Assembly: GCF_018919385.1 (NCBI RefSeq)
Contig: NZ_JAHLMF010000009.1
Location: 101,607 to 165,606 of the forward strand
Source: Geomonas diazotrophica
GTDB lineage: Bacteria; Desulfobacterota; Desulfuromonadia; Geobacterales; Geobacteraceae
DNA: 64,000 nucleotides
Direction: 5' to 3'
Below the pieces are notes generated by a model that was not told the origin of the DNA, ran no database searches, and worked only from the letters and a program-made list of their open reading frames with translations. Shown here one piece after another: positions 29,630 to 38,659 of the stretch; the first letter of the stretch is position 1; every line of letters starts with the position of its first letter. A program made the position numbers and the translations under genes.

Positions 29630-30476
29630 GCTTGCCCCCGTAGCGGTCGGCCATGTAGGAGCTGCGTACGTAGGGGGCGCTCTCGACGTGGAGGAGGCCG
29701 GCGGCAAGCGCCTGTTCCTTCAGCCTGTCGAAGCGCTCCGGCTCGATGAAGCTCTGCACCGGATAGTGCTGCCGGCTGGGAGCAAGGTACTGGCCGAGAC
29801 TCAGGTAGCTGCACCCCGCGTCGACCAGATCCTTAAATACCGCCAGAAGTTCGCCCTCCTCCTCACCCAGCCCGAGCATCAATCCCGATTTGGTTTTCAA
29901 TTCCGGTTCAAGCCGGTGGGCTTCGGCCAGAAGCCGCAAAGATCTTCGGTAATCAGCGCCGGAGCGGATGGCATAGAGCCTCGGCACCGTCTCCAGGTTG
30001 TGCCCGAGGATGTCGGGCGCGCTCGCCAACACCCTCTTCAGCGCCTCCAGATTCCCCATGAAATCCGGGATCAGAAGTTCGATCCTGGTGCCGGGGGAGG
30101 CCTTGCGGATCGCGGCGACGGTGTCGGCGTACTGTCCGGCACCGCCGTCGGGCAGGTCGTCGCGGGTGGGGCTGGTGATTACCACGTGGGAGAGTTTCAA
30201 ACGGCGGACCGCCTCGGCCACCGAGGTCGGCTCGCCCCGTTCAGGTGCCAATGGCACCTCCTTCGAAACGGAGCAGAAGGAACAAAGCCGCGTGCAGGCA
30301 CGCCCGAGGATCAGGAAGGTCGCCTGCCTCTGCCGGAAGCACTCGGTGATGTTGGGGCAGCGGGCCTGCTGGCAGACCGTGTTCAAGCTGAGCTCCTTCA
30401 GGAGCCCTTCCATCTCGGCATGTGCGGCCGGGTTCACCTTCTTCTGCAGCCACTCCGGCTTGCGCAAAGATTCCAT
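29625..30476 (-). CDS. lipA: Lipoyl synthase
   Basis: 283-residue radical-SAM enzyme that inserts two sulfurs into octanoyl groups on lipoyl domains. Auxiliary cluster ligands CQQARCPNITECF, radical-SAM motif CTRLCSFCS, and the conserved C-terminal SSYMADRY. Start at ATG 30476 (MESLRKPEW) because GAGG lies six bases before it; another ATG is at 30494. The terminal codons (GGC AAG CTG TAG) run into the terminal inverted repeat of the MITE at 29516-29629, so the stop codon is element-derived. Last gene of the glycine-cleavage/lipoylation operon. Confidence 0.94.
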   Translation of the reverse strand: MESLRKPEWLQKKVNPAAHAEMEGLLKELSLNTVCQQARCPNITECFRQRQATFLILGRACTRLCSFCSVSKEVPLAPERGEPTSVAEAVRRLKLSHVVITSPTRDDLPDGGAGQYADTVAAIRKASPGTRIELLIPDFMGNLEALKRVLASAPDILGHNLETVPRLYAIRSGADYRRSLRLLAEAHRLEPELKTKSGLMLGLGEEEGELLAVFKDLVDAGCSYLSLGQYLAPSRQHYPVQSFIEPERFDRLKEQALAAGLLHVESAPYVRSSYMADRYGGKL

Positions 30477-30644
30477 CTCATACCTCAAAACCATCCCGTT
30501 TCGCCATCATCTCACGCCACATGCGTCCCCACCCGGATGGGTGAGGGGGTTGCCAGGGGCCACATATCCGCAGCCTGCGGAGCCCTCCCCCCCCCGCCGG
30601 GCACCCTCTCCCGGGGGGAGAGGGGACACCAGCATGGGTTACTT

Positions 30645-31445
30645 TTAACTCCGCCCCTCGAAGGTCCACTTCGGGCAGCGGTACTTGTACTCCTCGAGTT
30701 TCCCCGCGGTCGCCGTTTCCTGCTCCGTGAGCGGCTCCGGGGCCAGTGCCACACCCATGCACTCCTGGAAGGAGTCGACCAGCAGCCGCTTCAACCCATC
30801 GCACTCCTGCTTTTGCCCCAGTTCCGCAAGGCTTACGGAACGTGCCGCACCCGGCGCCGGTTCTTTGAGGTAGCGCAGTCCCTGCTGCACCCGGTTTTCC
30901 AGCGGGATGGAGCCGTGCTGCAGTATGGCACCGGAAAGCCTGCGCTGGGCGTTGCCGCCGATCTTGCGGTCGTTGACCACCACGTCGAACTCCTCCTTCC
31001 CTGCAAAGCAGAAGGAAGTCCGCTCTCCCAGCCGCTCCTCGTCCGGGTTGCAGTCGACGGCGAAGCGGGCGTCGAGCCCCAGGCGCTGGTAGGTGCCGAG
31101 CAGGAAGCCGCAAAGCTTGCGGAAGCCGTCCTTCACCCCGGTCCGGTCACCCAGGTGTTCCGGCGCGCAGACCAGGCTGTAGGTCACCTCCGCCGCGTGG
31201 TAGATGATGCCGCCGCCGGTCATGCGGCGTACCACCGGCACCCCTTCATCCCGGCATAGATCGAGGTTGAGCGCGGCCGCCGCGTCCTGGTAGCGTCCCA
31301 CGGAGAGCGTCGCCGGGTTCCAACCGTACAGGCGCAGCACCGGCCTGCTCCGATCCTTCTGGAAGCAGTTGAGAAGCGCCTCGTCCAGCGCCATGTTGGC
31401 GGGGCCATCCAGGGGACCCGTATCTATCAAACGCCACTCACACAT
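30645..31445 (-). CDS. Lipoate-protein ligase / octanoyltransferase (LplA/LipM family)
   Basis: 266-residue BPL_LplA_LipB-fold protein. Conserved blocks MALDEALL, RMTGGGIIYHAAEVTYSLV, Lys in VVVNDRKIGGNAQRR and LQHGSIPL. It either ligates lipoate or transfers octanoyl groups to the GcvH Lys; a Cys in FCFAGKEEF could be the LipM-type nucleophile, but I cannot decide between the two activities. Placed between gcvPB and lipA, so GcvH lipoylation is encoded in the same operon that needs it. About 170 bases of GC-rich, hairpin-prone spacer separate it from lipA. Confidence 0.88.
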   Translation of the reverse strand: MCEWRLIDTGPLDGPANMALDEALLNCFQKDRSRPVLRLYGWNPATLSVGRYQDAAAALNLDLCRDEGVPVVRRMTGGGIIYHAAEVTYSLVCAPEHLGDRTGVKDGFRKLCGFLLGTYQRLGLDARFAVDCNPDEERLGERTSFCFAGKEEFDVVVNDRKIGGNAQRRLSGAILQHGSIPLENRVQQGLRYLKEPAPGAARSVSLAELGQKQECDGLKRLLVDSFQECMGVALAPEPLTEQETATAGKLEEYKYRCPKWTFEGRS

Positions 31446-31482
31446 CTATGAAGACCTCTAAGTCACCGGTTTTGCCTTTCTT

Positions 31483-32922
31483 TTATTCGCAGCAGACCTG
31501 CTGCATCCTCGCCGCGCGGGTCTCGTCCAAGCGACCCACCGGCGTGGTCACCGGCGCCCGGTGCAGCCGTTCCGGATCCTCCCTGGCCATCCGTGCCGCC
31601 TCCAGCATCACCTCGATGAAGGCATCCATGGTCTGCCTGCTCTCGGTCTCGGTCGGCTCGATCATGATCGCCTCCTTGACGTTGAGCGGGAAATACACGG
31701 TCGGGGGATGGAACCCCCTGTCGATCAGGTACTTGGCCACGTCGATGGCGTGCACGCCGTTTTGCACCTGCCGGCTCGCGGAAAAGACGCACTCGTGCAT
31801 ACAGGTCTGGTCGAAGGGGAGCTCGTACTCTTCCTTGAGCCTCGCCATCATGTAGTTGGCGTTCAGCACCGCCTGCTCGCTCACCTCGATCAGCCCCTCG
31901 CGCCCTAAAAGCGTGATATAGGCGTAGGCACGCGCCATGATGGCGAAGTTGCCGAAGAAGTCGGAAACGCGTCCGATCCCCTCGGGATGGTCCTCCACCC
32001 CGTAGCTGCCGTCCTCCCGGCGCACCACGCGCGGGGTGGGAAGGAAGCGGACCAGGTCCCCCCGCACGCCGACCGGGCCGCTCCCGGGGCCGCCTCCGCC
32101 GTGCGGTGTGCCGAAGGTCTTGTGCAGGTTGACATGGATCACGTCGAAGCCGACGTCCCCCGGCCGCACCTTGCCCAGGATGGCGTTCAGGTTGGCGCCG
32201 TCGTAGTAGGTGAGCGCGCCCCCCTCGTGGGCGATGGCGCAGATCTCCGCTATGTGCGGGTTGAAGAGCCCAAGGGTGTTCGGGCAGGTCAGCATCACCG
32301 CCGCCACCTCGTCGTTCATCGCCCGCCGGAACAGGTCGAGGTCCATGTCGCCGTAGGGGGCGGTCGGAACGGTCACGATCTCGTAGCCCGCCATGGCGGC
32401 GCTGGCCGGGTTGGTGCCGTGGGAGGAGTCCGGAACGATGACGTATTTCCGCTTCCGGTCGCCGCGCGACTTGTGGTAGGCGGCGATCACCATGATGCCG
32501 GTCATCTCGCCGTGGGCGCCGGCCAGAGGCTGGGTGGTGACCTCCTCCATGCCGGTGATCTCGGCCAACTGGCGCTCCAGTTCGTAGATGACGGCGAGCG
32601 GCCCCTGCACCAGCTTGTCCCCGCCGGGAAGCAGCGCCAGCATGGGATGGCAGGAGGCGAAGAGCCCGCCGGCATTCTCGGTCACCTTGGTGTTGTATTT
32701 CATGGTGCAGGAACCAAGCGGATAGAAATTGGTGTCTACCGAGAAGTTCCTGCGCGAGAGGTTGGTATAGTGCCGCACCAGGTCCAGTTCGCCCACCTCG
32801 GGCAGGCGCACCGGCTCCCGGCGCCTCACCTCTTCGGGAAGGGGAGCGGCCTTGGGCACGTCGCTCAAGGGGATCCTGACGCCGGTGCGTCCGGAGACGG
32901 ATTTCTCGAAGATCAGCTCCAT
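31483..32922 (-). CDS. gcvPB: Glycine dehydrogenase (decarboxylating) subunit 2
   Basis: 479-residue PLP-binding half of the P-protein. The PLP Lys is in [17 protein letters not shown] (read as [14 protein letters not shown]), with [15 protein letters not shown] and [15 protein letters not shown] as further family blocks. It decarboxylates glycine and hands the aminomethyl group to lipoyl-GcvH. The start overlaps the gcvPA stop by ten bases, as expected for two subunits made in equal amounts. Confidence 0.96.
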   Translation of the reverse strand: MELIFEKSVSGRTGVRIPLSDVPKAAPLPEEVRRREPVRLPEVGELDLVRHYTNLSRRNFSVDTNFYPLGSCTMKYNTKVTENAGGLFASCHPMLALLPGGDKLVQGPLAVIYELERQLAEITGMEEVTTQPLAGAHGEMTGIMVIAAYHKSRGDRKRKYVIVPDSSHGTNPASAAMAGYEIVTVPTAPYGDMDLDLFRRAMNDEVAAVMLTCPNTLGLFNPHIAEICAIAHEGGALTYYDGANLNAILGKVRPGDVGFDVIHVNLHKTFGTPHGGGGPGSGPVGVRGDLVRFLPTPRVVRREDGSYGVEDHPEGIGRVSDFFGNFAIMARAYAYITLLGREGLIEVSEQAVLNANYMMARLKEEYELPFDQTCMHECVFSASRQVQNGVHAIDVAKYLIDRGFHPPTVYFPLNVKEAIMIEPTETESRQTMDAFIEVMLEAARMAREDPERLHRAPVTTPVGRLDETRAARMQQVCCE

Positions 32923-34250
32923 AACACCTCCTCAAGCAGCGCCGCCAGGCGATCGATCTCTTCCTTGCTCCGCTTTTCGGTCACGGTCACCGCCAGCGCC
33001 CGTTCCATGCCGGGATAGTACTGCCCCAGCGGCACCCCCGCCGCCACCCCCTTGTCGAGAAGCCGTTGTACCACTTCGGCTGCGTCCTTGGGAAGGGCCA
33101 AGGTGAACTCGTTGAAGGTGGCGCCCGGATTGAGGAGGTCCACCCCGCGCACCGCGCCGAGCACCGACTTCGCGTACTGTGCCTTGTCGTAGTTCAAAAG
33201 GGCCAGCTCCTCGAACCCCTTCCTCCCGAGGGAGGCGCAGAAGATGAGGCCGCGCAGGGCGCACAGGCTCTGGTTGCTGCAGATGTTGGAGGTGGCCTTG
33301 TGCCTCTTGATGTGCTGTTCGCGCGCCTGCAGGGTGAGCACGAACCCGCGCCGTCCCTGGTGGTCGATGGTTTCGCCGGCGATGCGGCCGGGGAGATTCC
33401 GTATGAAGCGCTTCCGGGTGGCGATGAAGCCGAAGTAGGGGCCGCCGAAGGAGAGGTGGTTCCCCAGGCTCTGCCCTTCGCCCACCGCGATGTCCGCTCC
33501 CATCTCGCCGGGGCTCGCCACGAGCCCCAAGGCGATGGGATAGCAGGAGACGATAAGGAGCGCCTCGTGGTCGTGCGCCTTCTGCGCGAGCTCGCGGAAA
33601 TCCTGGACCGAGCCGAAGAAGTTGGGGCTCTGCACGATCACCGCGGCGGTCTCGTTGTCGATGGAGGCCATCAGGCGGGCGAGATCGGAGGCGCAGCCGT
33701 CCGGCGCGACCAGCACCGCTTCCGCCGACAGGCCGTGCAGGTAGCCGGTGACGATCTCCCGGTGCAGCGGGTTCACGGAGGCGTCGAGGACGACCTTGTG
33801 CCGGTCGGTGATGCGCAGCGACATGAGCGCGGCCTCCGCGACCGCGGTGCCGCCGTCGTAGAGCGAGGCGTTGGATGCCTCCATTCCGGTCAGCCGGCAG
33901 ATGGCGGACTGGTACTCGTAAAGCGCCTGGAGCGTACCCTGTGCGCATTCCGGCTGGTAGGGGGTGTAGGCGGTGTAGAACTCGGCGCGGGAGGCGAGGT
34001 GGTCCACGGCGGCGGGGATGAAATGGTCGTAGATCCCCCCGCCGATGAAGGGGGTGATCTCGGCGCCGCAGGTGGCCGCCTTCTCCCTCATGAGCCGCAT
34101 CAGCTCCAGCTCGGACATGCCCGGCGGGAGGTCGAAGGATTTGGCGCGCAATTCCTCGGGAATGGGGGCGAAGAGCTCCTCCACGCTGGCCGCGCCGATC
34201 ACCGCCAGCATCTCCCGGATGTCATCCGGCGTGTTCGGGCAGTATCCCAT
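32913..34250 (-). CDS. gcvPA: Glycine dehydrogenase (decarboxylating) subunit 1
   Basis: 445-residue N-terminal-type subunit of the two-part P-protein ([69 protein letters not shown]). It structures the active site of the GcvPA/GcvPB heterotetramer. One base separates it from gcvH upstream. Confidence 0.96.
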   Translation of the reverse strand: MGYCPNTPDDIREMLAVIGAASVEELFAPIPEELRAKSFDLPPGMSELELMRLMREKAATCGAEITPFIGGGIYDHFIPAAVDHLASRAEFYTAYTPYQPECAQGTLQALYEYQSAICRLTGMEASNASLYDGGTAVAEAALMSLRITDRHKVVLDASVNPLHREIVTGYLHGLSAEAVLVAPDGCASDLARLMASIDNETAAVIVQSPNFFGSVQDFRELAQKAHDHEALLIVSCYPIALGLVASPGEMGADIAVGEGQSLGNHLSFGGPYFGFIATRKRFIRNLPGRIAGETIDHQGRRGFVLTLQAREQHIKRHKATSNICSNQSLCALRGLIFCASLGRKGFEELALLNYDKAQYAKSVLGAVRGVDLLNPGATFNEFTLALPKDAAEVVQRLLDKGVAAGVPLGQYYPGMERALAVTVTEKRSKEEIDRLAALLEEVLWS

Positions 34251-34251
34251 G

Positions 34252-34623
34252 TCACAGTCCTTTCAGGTACTCGGCATAGGCCGCGGCATCCATGAGCGCG
34301 CCAAGTTCGGCTTCATTCACCCCTTCGACTCTGCAGATCCATCCCTGCGATTCGGCCCCCTGGTTCACCAGCTCCGGCGCCGCGTCCAGCGCCTGGTTCA
34401 CCTCGGCCACCTTGCCCGAGACCGGCGAGTAGATGTCGCTGGCGGCCTTCACCGACTCGATGGCCGCCAGGGTCTCGAACTGTTTGACGCTCTTGCCGAT
34501 TTTCGGGAGTTCGACGTAGGTAATGTCCCCAAGTTCGTGGGCCGCGTGCTCGCTGATACCCACCGTCGCCTGCGCTCCCGCCACCTCGACCCACTCGTGC
34601 TCCTTGGTATAGAACTTTGCCAT
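34252..34623 (-). CDS. gcvH: Glycine cleavage system H protein
   Basis: 123-residue lipoyl carrier. Lipoylated Lys in [19 protein letters not shown]-terminal [10 protein letters not shown] block is typical. Shuttles the aminomethyl intermediate among P, T and L proteins. No lpd (L-protein) gene is present in the operon, so dihydrolipoamide dehydrogenase must come from elsewhere. Confidence 0.97.
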   Translation of the reverse strand: MAKFYTKEHEWVEVAGAQATVGISEHAAHELGDITYVELPKIGKSVKQFETLAAIESVKAASDIYSPVSGKVAEVNQALDAAPELVNQGAESQGWICRVEGVNEAELGALMDAAAYAEYLKGL

Positions 34624-34658
34624 GATCCCGACCTCCGTTAAGTTGGAAAAACAATGCG

Positions 34659-34733
34659 AACAGGGATAAAGGGGATAAAAGGGATAACTGCCAGGGACAT
34701 GTCTTTATCCCCTGTATCCCTTTTATCCCTGTT
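34659..34733. repeat. Imperfect palindrome of AGGGATAAA units inside the gcv operon
   Basis: Left arm AACAGGGATAAAGGGGATAA and right arm ATCCCTTTTATCCCTGTT are near-perfect inverted copies around CCAGGGACATG. It lies between the gcvT stop and gcvH start and would form a stable hairpin in the operon mRNA. Confidence 0.75.
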
Positions 34734-34740
34734 ATTGGTT

Positions 34741-35832
34741 TTAGCTTCTGAGCGACCCGCCGGTATAGAAAGGGAGCTCCACCACCTGCGCCTCCATCTC
34801 GACCCGGTCCTGCTTTATGGTGAGCCGCGTGCCGAGCGCCGCCGCCCCTGGTTTGACCAGCCCCAGGCCGATGCCGCAGGCGAGCATGGGGGAGAAGGCG
34901 CCGCTGGTGACGACACCCACCTCTTCCCCCTGTTGCAGGATCTGGTAAAAGTGACGCGGCGCGCGCCGCGAGTCCACCTTGAAGGCGACCTTCACCCGGG
35001 GCGAGCCCTGCCCCGACTCCCGTTCCAGGGCCGCCCTGCCGACGAACTCCTTGTTCATGTTGACGAAGGAGGAGAGCCCGGCGGTCAGGGGGGTGATCTG
35101 CTCGTCCAGATCGTTGCCATAGAGGGAATATCCCATCTCCAGCCGCAGCAGGTCGCGGGCGCCCAGCCCGGCCGGGGCCACGCGCGGGTCCTCGAGCAGC
35201 AGGCGCCAGAGCTCTGCCACCTTGCCCGACGGAAGGAAGATCTCGTAGCCGAGTTCCCCGGTATAGCCGGTCCGGCTGACGATGGCGTCGCTTCCCAGGA
35301 TGCTCGTTTTGATGAACTTGAAGAAGGGGATGTCCCGGATCTGCGCCCCGAAATGCTCAACCATGATCTCGCGGGAGAGCGGCCCCTGCAGGTCCACCTT
35401 CCCGGTGCGCGCGGAGATGTCGGTGAGGACGGTGGGGTTCTTGAGCCGGGAGCGGATCACGGCGAAATCGTTGTCGGTGGTGGCGGCGTTGACCACGATC
35501 ATCGCCTCGTCCTCGGCCAGGCGGAAGACGATGAGATCGTCGATCACCCCCCCGGCATCGTTCAACAGGAAACCGTAGCGCGAGCGCCCCACGGGGATGG
35601 AACTGACCGAGAAGGTGAAGACCTCCTCCAGCCCGTCCGCGACCAGGTCCCCCTTGAAGAGGAACTCCCCCATGTGACAGATGTCGAAGAGCGCCGCCTT
35701 CTCGCGGCACCACCTGTGCTCGGCGATGATCCCGGAGTACTGGATCGGCATGAGCCATCCGCCGAAGGGTGCCATCAGCGCCTTGAGGTTCTCGTGGTCC
35801 GCACGCAGCGGGGTGGCCTTGAGCTCTTCCAT
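34741..35832 (-). CDS. gcvT: Aminomethyltransferase (glycine cleavage T protein)
   Basis: 363-residue folate-dependent T protein (MEELKATPLRADHENLKA, FDICHMGEFLFKGD, SRTGYTGELGYEIF, LGARDLLRLEMGYSLYG). It releases ammonia and transfers the methylene unit to tetrahydrofolate. AAGGAG seven bases before ATG 35832 sets the start; the open frame extends to 35913 without family sequence. First gene of the glycine cleavage-lipoylation operon. I looked for a glycine riboswitch in the 150-base leader and saw none. Confidence 0.95.
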   Translation of the reverse strand: MEELKATPLRADHENLKALMAPFGGWLMPIQYSGIIAEHRWCREKAALFDICHMGEFLFKGDLVADGLEEVFTFSVSSIPVGRSRYGFLLNDAGGVIDDLIVFRLAEDEAMIVVNAATTDNDFAVIRSRLKNPTVLTDISARTGKVDLQGPLSREIMVEHFGAQIRDIPFFKFIKTSILGSDAIVSRTGYTGELGYEIFLPSGKVAELWRLLLEDPRVAPAGLGARDLLRLEMGYSLYGNDLDEQITPLTAGLSSFVNMNKEFVGRAALERESGQGSPRVKVAFKVDSRRAPRHFYQILQQGEEVGVVTSGAFSPMLACGIGLGLVKPGAAALGTRLTIKQDRVEMEAQVVELPFYTGGSLRS

Positions 35833-35980
35833 ACCTGGACTCCTTTCCGTCAAACGAGGGTTAGCGCCTATCAAACGAGATGATCGAACCGCAGCTTCAA
35901 ACGCCCCAAACACCCTATCTCTTTAACTTCTTGCTAAATTCGTCGTTATGCATATAATCTAGCCTTTGTTAGGAGAACTC

Positions 35981-36319
35981 ATGGATAGGTCTGAACTGCT
36001 ACAGAAGACTGCCGAAAAACTTTCGCCGTTCGAGACGGCCCACCTGATAGATTTCGCCCGGCACCTGACGGTGAAGAGCGCCCTCTCGAACCCCTGGATC
36101 GTCTGCGCCTTCCTGATCGTCGCCTTCTACGCCGTGGTGGTGCGGTCGAAATTCGTACTGGCAGCGCTGTTCACCACCATCTCGCTGCTCATCCTGCTCC
36201 GCTACACCATGCCGGCGGAAGGCGACACGCTGAACCTCTCCACGACCCTTCCCTTCGCCTTCGGCGGCCTCGCCATCGGGGCATTCCTCATCTATCTATT
36301 TTTCATCAAGACGGAGTAG
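35981..36319 (+). CDS. Small membrane protein of unknown function
   Basis: 112 residues with three hydrophobic stretches (WIVCAFLIVAFYAVVV, FVLAALFTTISLLILL, FAFGGLAIGAFLIYLFFI) behind a polar N-terminus (MDRSELLQKTAEKLSPFE). Not recognised. GGAG precedes ATG 35981. Its stop is five bases before the HgdB-like gene, so it may be an operon partner of that gene. Confidence 0.7.
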   Translation: MDRSELLQKTAEKLSPFETAHLIDFARHLTVKSALSNPWIVCAFLIVAFYAVVVRSKFVLAALFTTISLLILLRYTMPAEGDTLNLSTTLPFAFGGLAIGAFLIYLFFIKTE

Positions 36320-36324
36320 AACTT

Positions 36325-37308
36325 TTGCGCAGAGTAGGCTTTACCACCACCATCCCGCTGGAAGTACTGGTTGCGGCGGGCGTGGTCCCCATCGATCTCA
36401 ATAACGTCTTCATCACCCACCCCGAAAAAGCCTCACTGATAGAAGATGCCGAGCTCACCGGCTTCCCCCGCAACGTCTGCGCCTGGATCAAGGGTATCTA
36501 CGGCGCCGTGGTCGCCAGCGGCGTCAAGGAGATGATCGCGGTGACCGAAGGGGACTGCAGCTACACCAAGGCCCTCATGGAGGTCCTTTCGCTGAACGGG
36601 GTGCGGGTCTATCCCTTCGCCTATCCGGCGGGCCGTGAAGCCGCACCGCTCAAGGCGGAGATCGAGAAGCTGATGTCCGTTTTCGGCGTCGGCTGGCCCG
36701 AGGTGGAAGAGGCGAAAAAGCGCCTGGACCGGATCAGGGTGAAGGTGCACGAGATCGACCGCCTCACCTGGCAGGAGAACCGGGTGACCGGCGAGGAGAA
36801 CCACTACTTCCAGGTCTGCACCTCCGACATGAACGGCGACCTCGATGCATTCGAGGCCGAGGTCGACGCCTTCCTGGCGCAAGCGGCGCAAAGGCCGGAG
36901 CGCAGGGAGCCGATCAGGCTCGCCTACCTCGGCGTCCCCCCGATCGTTTCCGGGCTCTATGATTTCGTGGAGGAGGTGGGCGCCCGCGTCGTCTTCAACG
37001 AGACCCAGCGGCAGTTCTCCATGCCTTACGGAATCGAGGACCTGGTGGAACAGTACCGCGCCTACAGCTACCCCTACGACATCTTCCACCGGATCGGCGA
37101 TATAAGCCGTGAACTGGAGAAACGCAAGGTGGACGGGGTGATCCACTATGTGCAATCCTTCTGCTTCAGGCAGATAGAGGACATGGTGCTCAGAAAGAGC
37201 ATCAAGCTCCCGATTCTGACGCTCGAAGGTGACAAACCGGGTGACGTCGATGCCAGGACGAAGATCAGGCTGGAAGGGTTTCTGGAATTGCTCGAGGAAC
37301 GTAGCTGA
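36325..37308 (+). CDS. 2-hydroxyacyl-CoA dehydratase (HgdB/FldC) family protein, double-cubane-like
   Basis: 327 residues of the HgdB family. Cys residues likely to bind FeS clusters are Cys52 (RNVCAWIKG), Cys78 (EGDCSYTKAL) and one near 280 (QSFCFRQIED). This single-subunit form with a dedicated ASKHA activase matches the YjiM / double-cubane cluster proteins, which catalyse low-potential reductions of small molecules, rather than true two-subunit dehydratases; substrate unknown. Start is TTG 36325 with GGAG eight bases upstream; no better ATG exists before the conserved N-terminus. Confidence 0.85.
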   Translation: MRRVGFTTTIPLEVLVAAGVVPIDLNNVFITHPEKASLIEDAELTGFPRNVCAWIKGIYGAVVASGVKEMIAVTEGDCSYTKALMEVLSLNGVRVYPFAYPAGREAAPLKAEIEKLMSVFGVGWPEVEEAKKRLDRIRVKVHEIDRLTWQENRVTGEENHYFQVCTSDMNGDLDAFEAEVDAFLAQAAQRPERREPIRLAYLGVPPIVSGLYDFVEEVGARVVFNETQRQFSMPYGIEDLVEQYRAYSYPYDIFHRIGDISRELEKRKVDGVIHYVQSFCFRQIEDMVLRKSIKLPILTLEGDKPGDVDARTKIRLEGFLELLEERS

Positions 37309-37386
37309 CAATCCCTCGACTGTGCCAAACCCGTGACCAAATATACAATGGCCTCTGCAATTGGCAAGCAGCACCACAAGATAAAA

Positions 37387-37420
37387 CCGCTCCGGATGTT
37401 TCCCGGATAGCGCGGAGCGG
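37387..37420 (+). promoter_or_regulatory. Hairpin over the activase leader
   Basis: CCGCTCCG and CGGAGCGG pair around an 18-base loop, ending six bases before the GTG at 37427. The GGAG in the right arm is the only ribosome-binding site for that start, so folding could hide it; alternatively translation begins at GTG 37448 behind AGGAG (37431-37435). Confidence 0.5.
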
Positions 37421-37426
37421 CGGGCA

Positions 37427-38224
37427 GTGACAGGAGAACATATTCAGGTGTCAGACACGTTGAAAATAGGAATAGACCTGGGGAGCAGGAAAGCCAAGTT
37501 CGCCCTGATGCGCGGCAGCGAGATCGTCAAGCTGGCGGACCTCGACACCATCGCCTTCTACAAGAAGTACGGCAGCATCGTAAACGACGAGCTGTCGCTC
37601 GACCTCCTGGGGAGCGGCATCTTCAGTGCCGAGGAACTGGCACAGGCGCAGATCACGGTGACGGGCTACGGCCGCAACAGCATCAACCTGCACGGGGCGC
37701 GGGTCATTTCCGAGATCAAGGCCCACGTCGCCGGCGCGCGCACCCAGACCGGGCTCGCCAACTTCACCCTGCTGGACATGGGGGGACAGGACACCAAGGT
37801 GGCCCAGGTGGTGGCGGGCAGGCTCACCGACTTCGTCATGAACGACAAGTGCGCCGCCTCCAGCGGGCGCTACCTGGAAAACATGGCGGCGGTCCTCGAG
37901 GTCACCCTGGACGAGCTTTCCTCCCACTCGGAGGATCCGGTGGCTCTCGACGCCACCTGCGGCATCTTCGGCGAGAGCGAGCTGATCGGCCAGATACTGC
38001 GCGGCTACCCGGCCTCCAGGCTCTGCGCCGGCGTCAACCTCACGTTGGTGAAGCGGGTGATGCCGATGCTGAAGCGGTTTCCCTCCGACACCCTGGTCAT
38101 CACCGGCGGGGTCGCGCTCAACGGCGCCATGGTGAACCTGTTGCGGGCCCAGTGCGGCATGGAGGTCGTGATACCTCAGCATCCGCAGCACAACGGCGCC
38201 ATCGGCTGCGCCTCGCAAGGATAG
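37427..38224 (+). CDS. ATP-dependent activase of the HgdB-like protein (BadF/BadG/HgdC family)
   Basis: About 265 residues, ASKHA-fold ATPase. Nucleotide loops GIDLGSRKAKFALM and LLDMGGQDTKVAQV; the homodimer [4Fe-4S] ligands are in MNDKCAASSGRYLE and DATCGIFGESELIGQ; C-terminal VITGGVALNGAMV. It uses ATP hydrolysis to drive an electron into its partner, here the HgdB-like protein encoded 118 bases upstream. GTG 37427 and GTG 37448 are both possible starts; the folded domain begins at about residue 12, so both give a full protein. Confidence 0.9.
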   Translation: MTGEHIQVSDTLKIGIDLGSRKAKFALMRGSEIVKLADLDTIAFYKKYGSIVNDELSLDLLGSGIFSAEELAQAQITVTGYGRNSINLHGARVISEIKAHVAGARTQTGLANFTLLDMGGQDTKVAQVVAGRLTDFVMNDKCAASSGRYLENMAAVLEVTLDELSSHSEDPVALDATCGIFGESELIGQILRGYPASRLCAGVNLTLVKRVMPMLKRFPSDTLVITGGVALNGAMVNLLRAQCGMEVVIPQHPQHNGAIGCASQG

Positions 38225-38362
38225 AGGCGGGGCCAGGGGCTAATTGGCGGAAGCAAGGTTTTCTCCACCCCCTATTCCCCGGTCCCCACCCCCCCGCTTT
38301 TTCTCTTGAATTTTCGCCGCGGCCCGTTTAACCTCGCCGCTAGATTTTATTCCGGAGGGCAC

Positions 38363-38659
38363 ATGCGTATCGGCAAAAAGGACTGGATCTTCATCGGCAT
38401 CATCGCTGCCGTTTTTCTCATCTTCTACGTCATTTCCGGCGAGGAAAAGACCAAGCGCGTCCCCCTGGATGACGCCCACAAGCCCTCCTACGAGCTGTTC
38501 AAGAAGACCGGCAGCAAGATGGAGGCCGACAAGGGCTGCCCGGCCTGCCACAACACCGACCCGGGCGGCATTCCCTTCCCCCCGAAACACCCCGTGAAAC
38601 CCAAGGACGGGCCGATGCGCTGCCTGTTCTGCCACAAGCTTAAGTTGGCCGGAGTGTAA
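38363..38659 (+). CDS. Membrane-anchored dihaem c-type cytochrome
   Basis: 98 residues. One N-terminal membrane anchor (WIFIGIIAAVFLIFYVI), then a periplasmic domain with two heme-binding motifs CPACH and CLFCH. Prolines and lysines between them suggest an extended heme module. Likely an electron carrier at the inner membrane. GGAGGGCAC precedes ATG 38363. Its stop overlaps the following ATG by one base (TAATG), linking it to a zincin-like protein. Confidence 0.85.
   Translation: MRIGKKDWIFIGIIAAVFLIFYVISGEEKTKRVPLDDAHKPSYELFKKTGSKMEADKGCPACHNTDPGGIPFPPKHPVKPKDGPMRCLFCHKLKLAGV

Noticed and set aside
35833..35980. Glycine riboswitch before gcvT
   Set aside because: I looked for the paired glycine aptamer cores in the leader and found none; the leader is also too short for a tandem aptamer.
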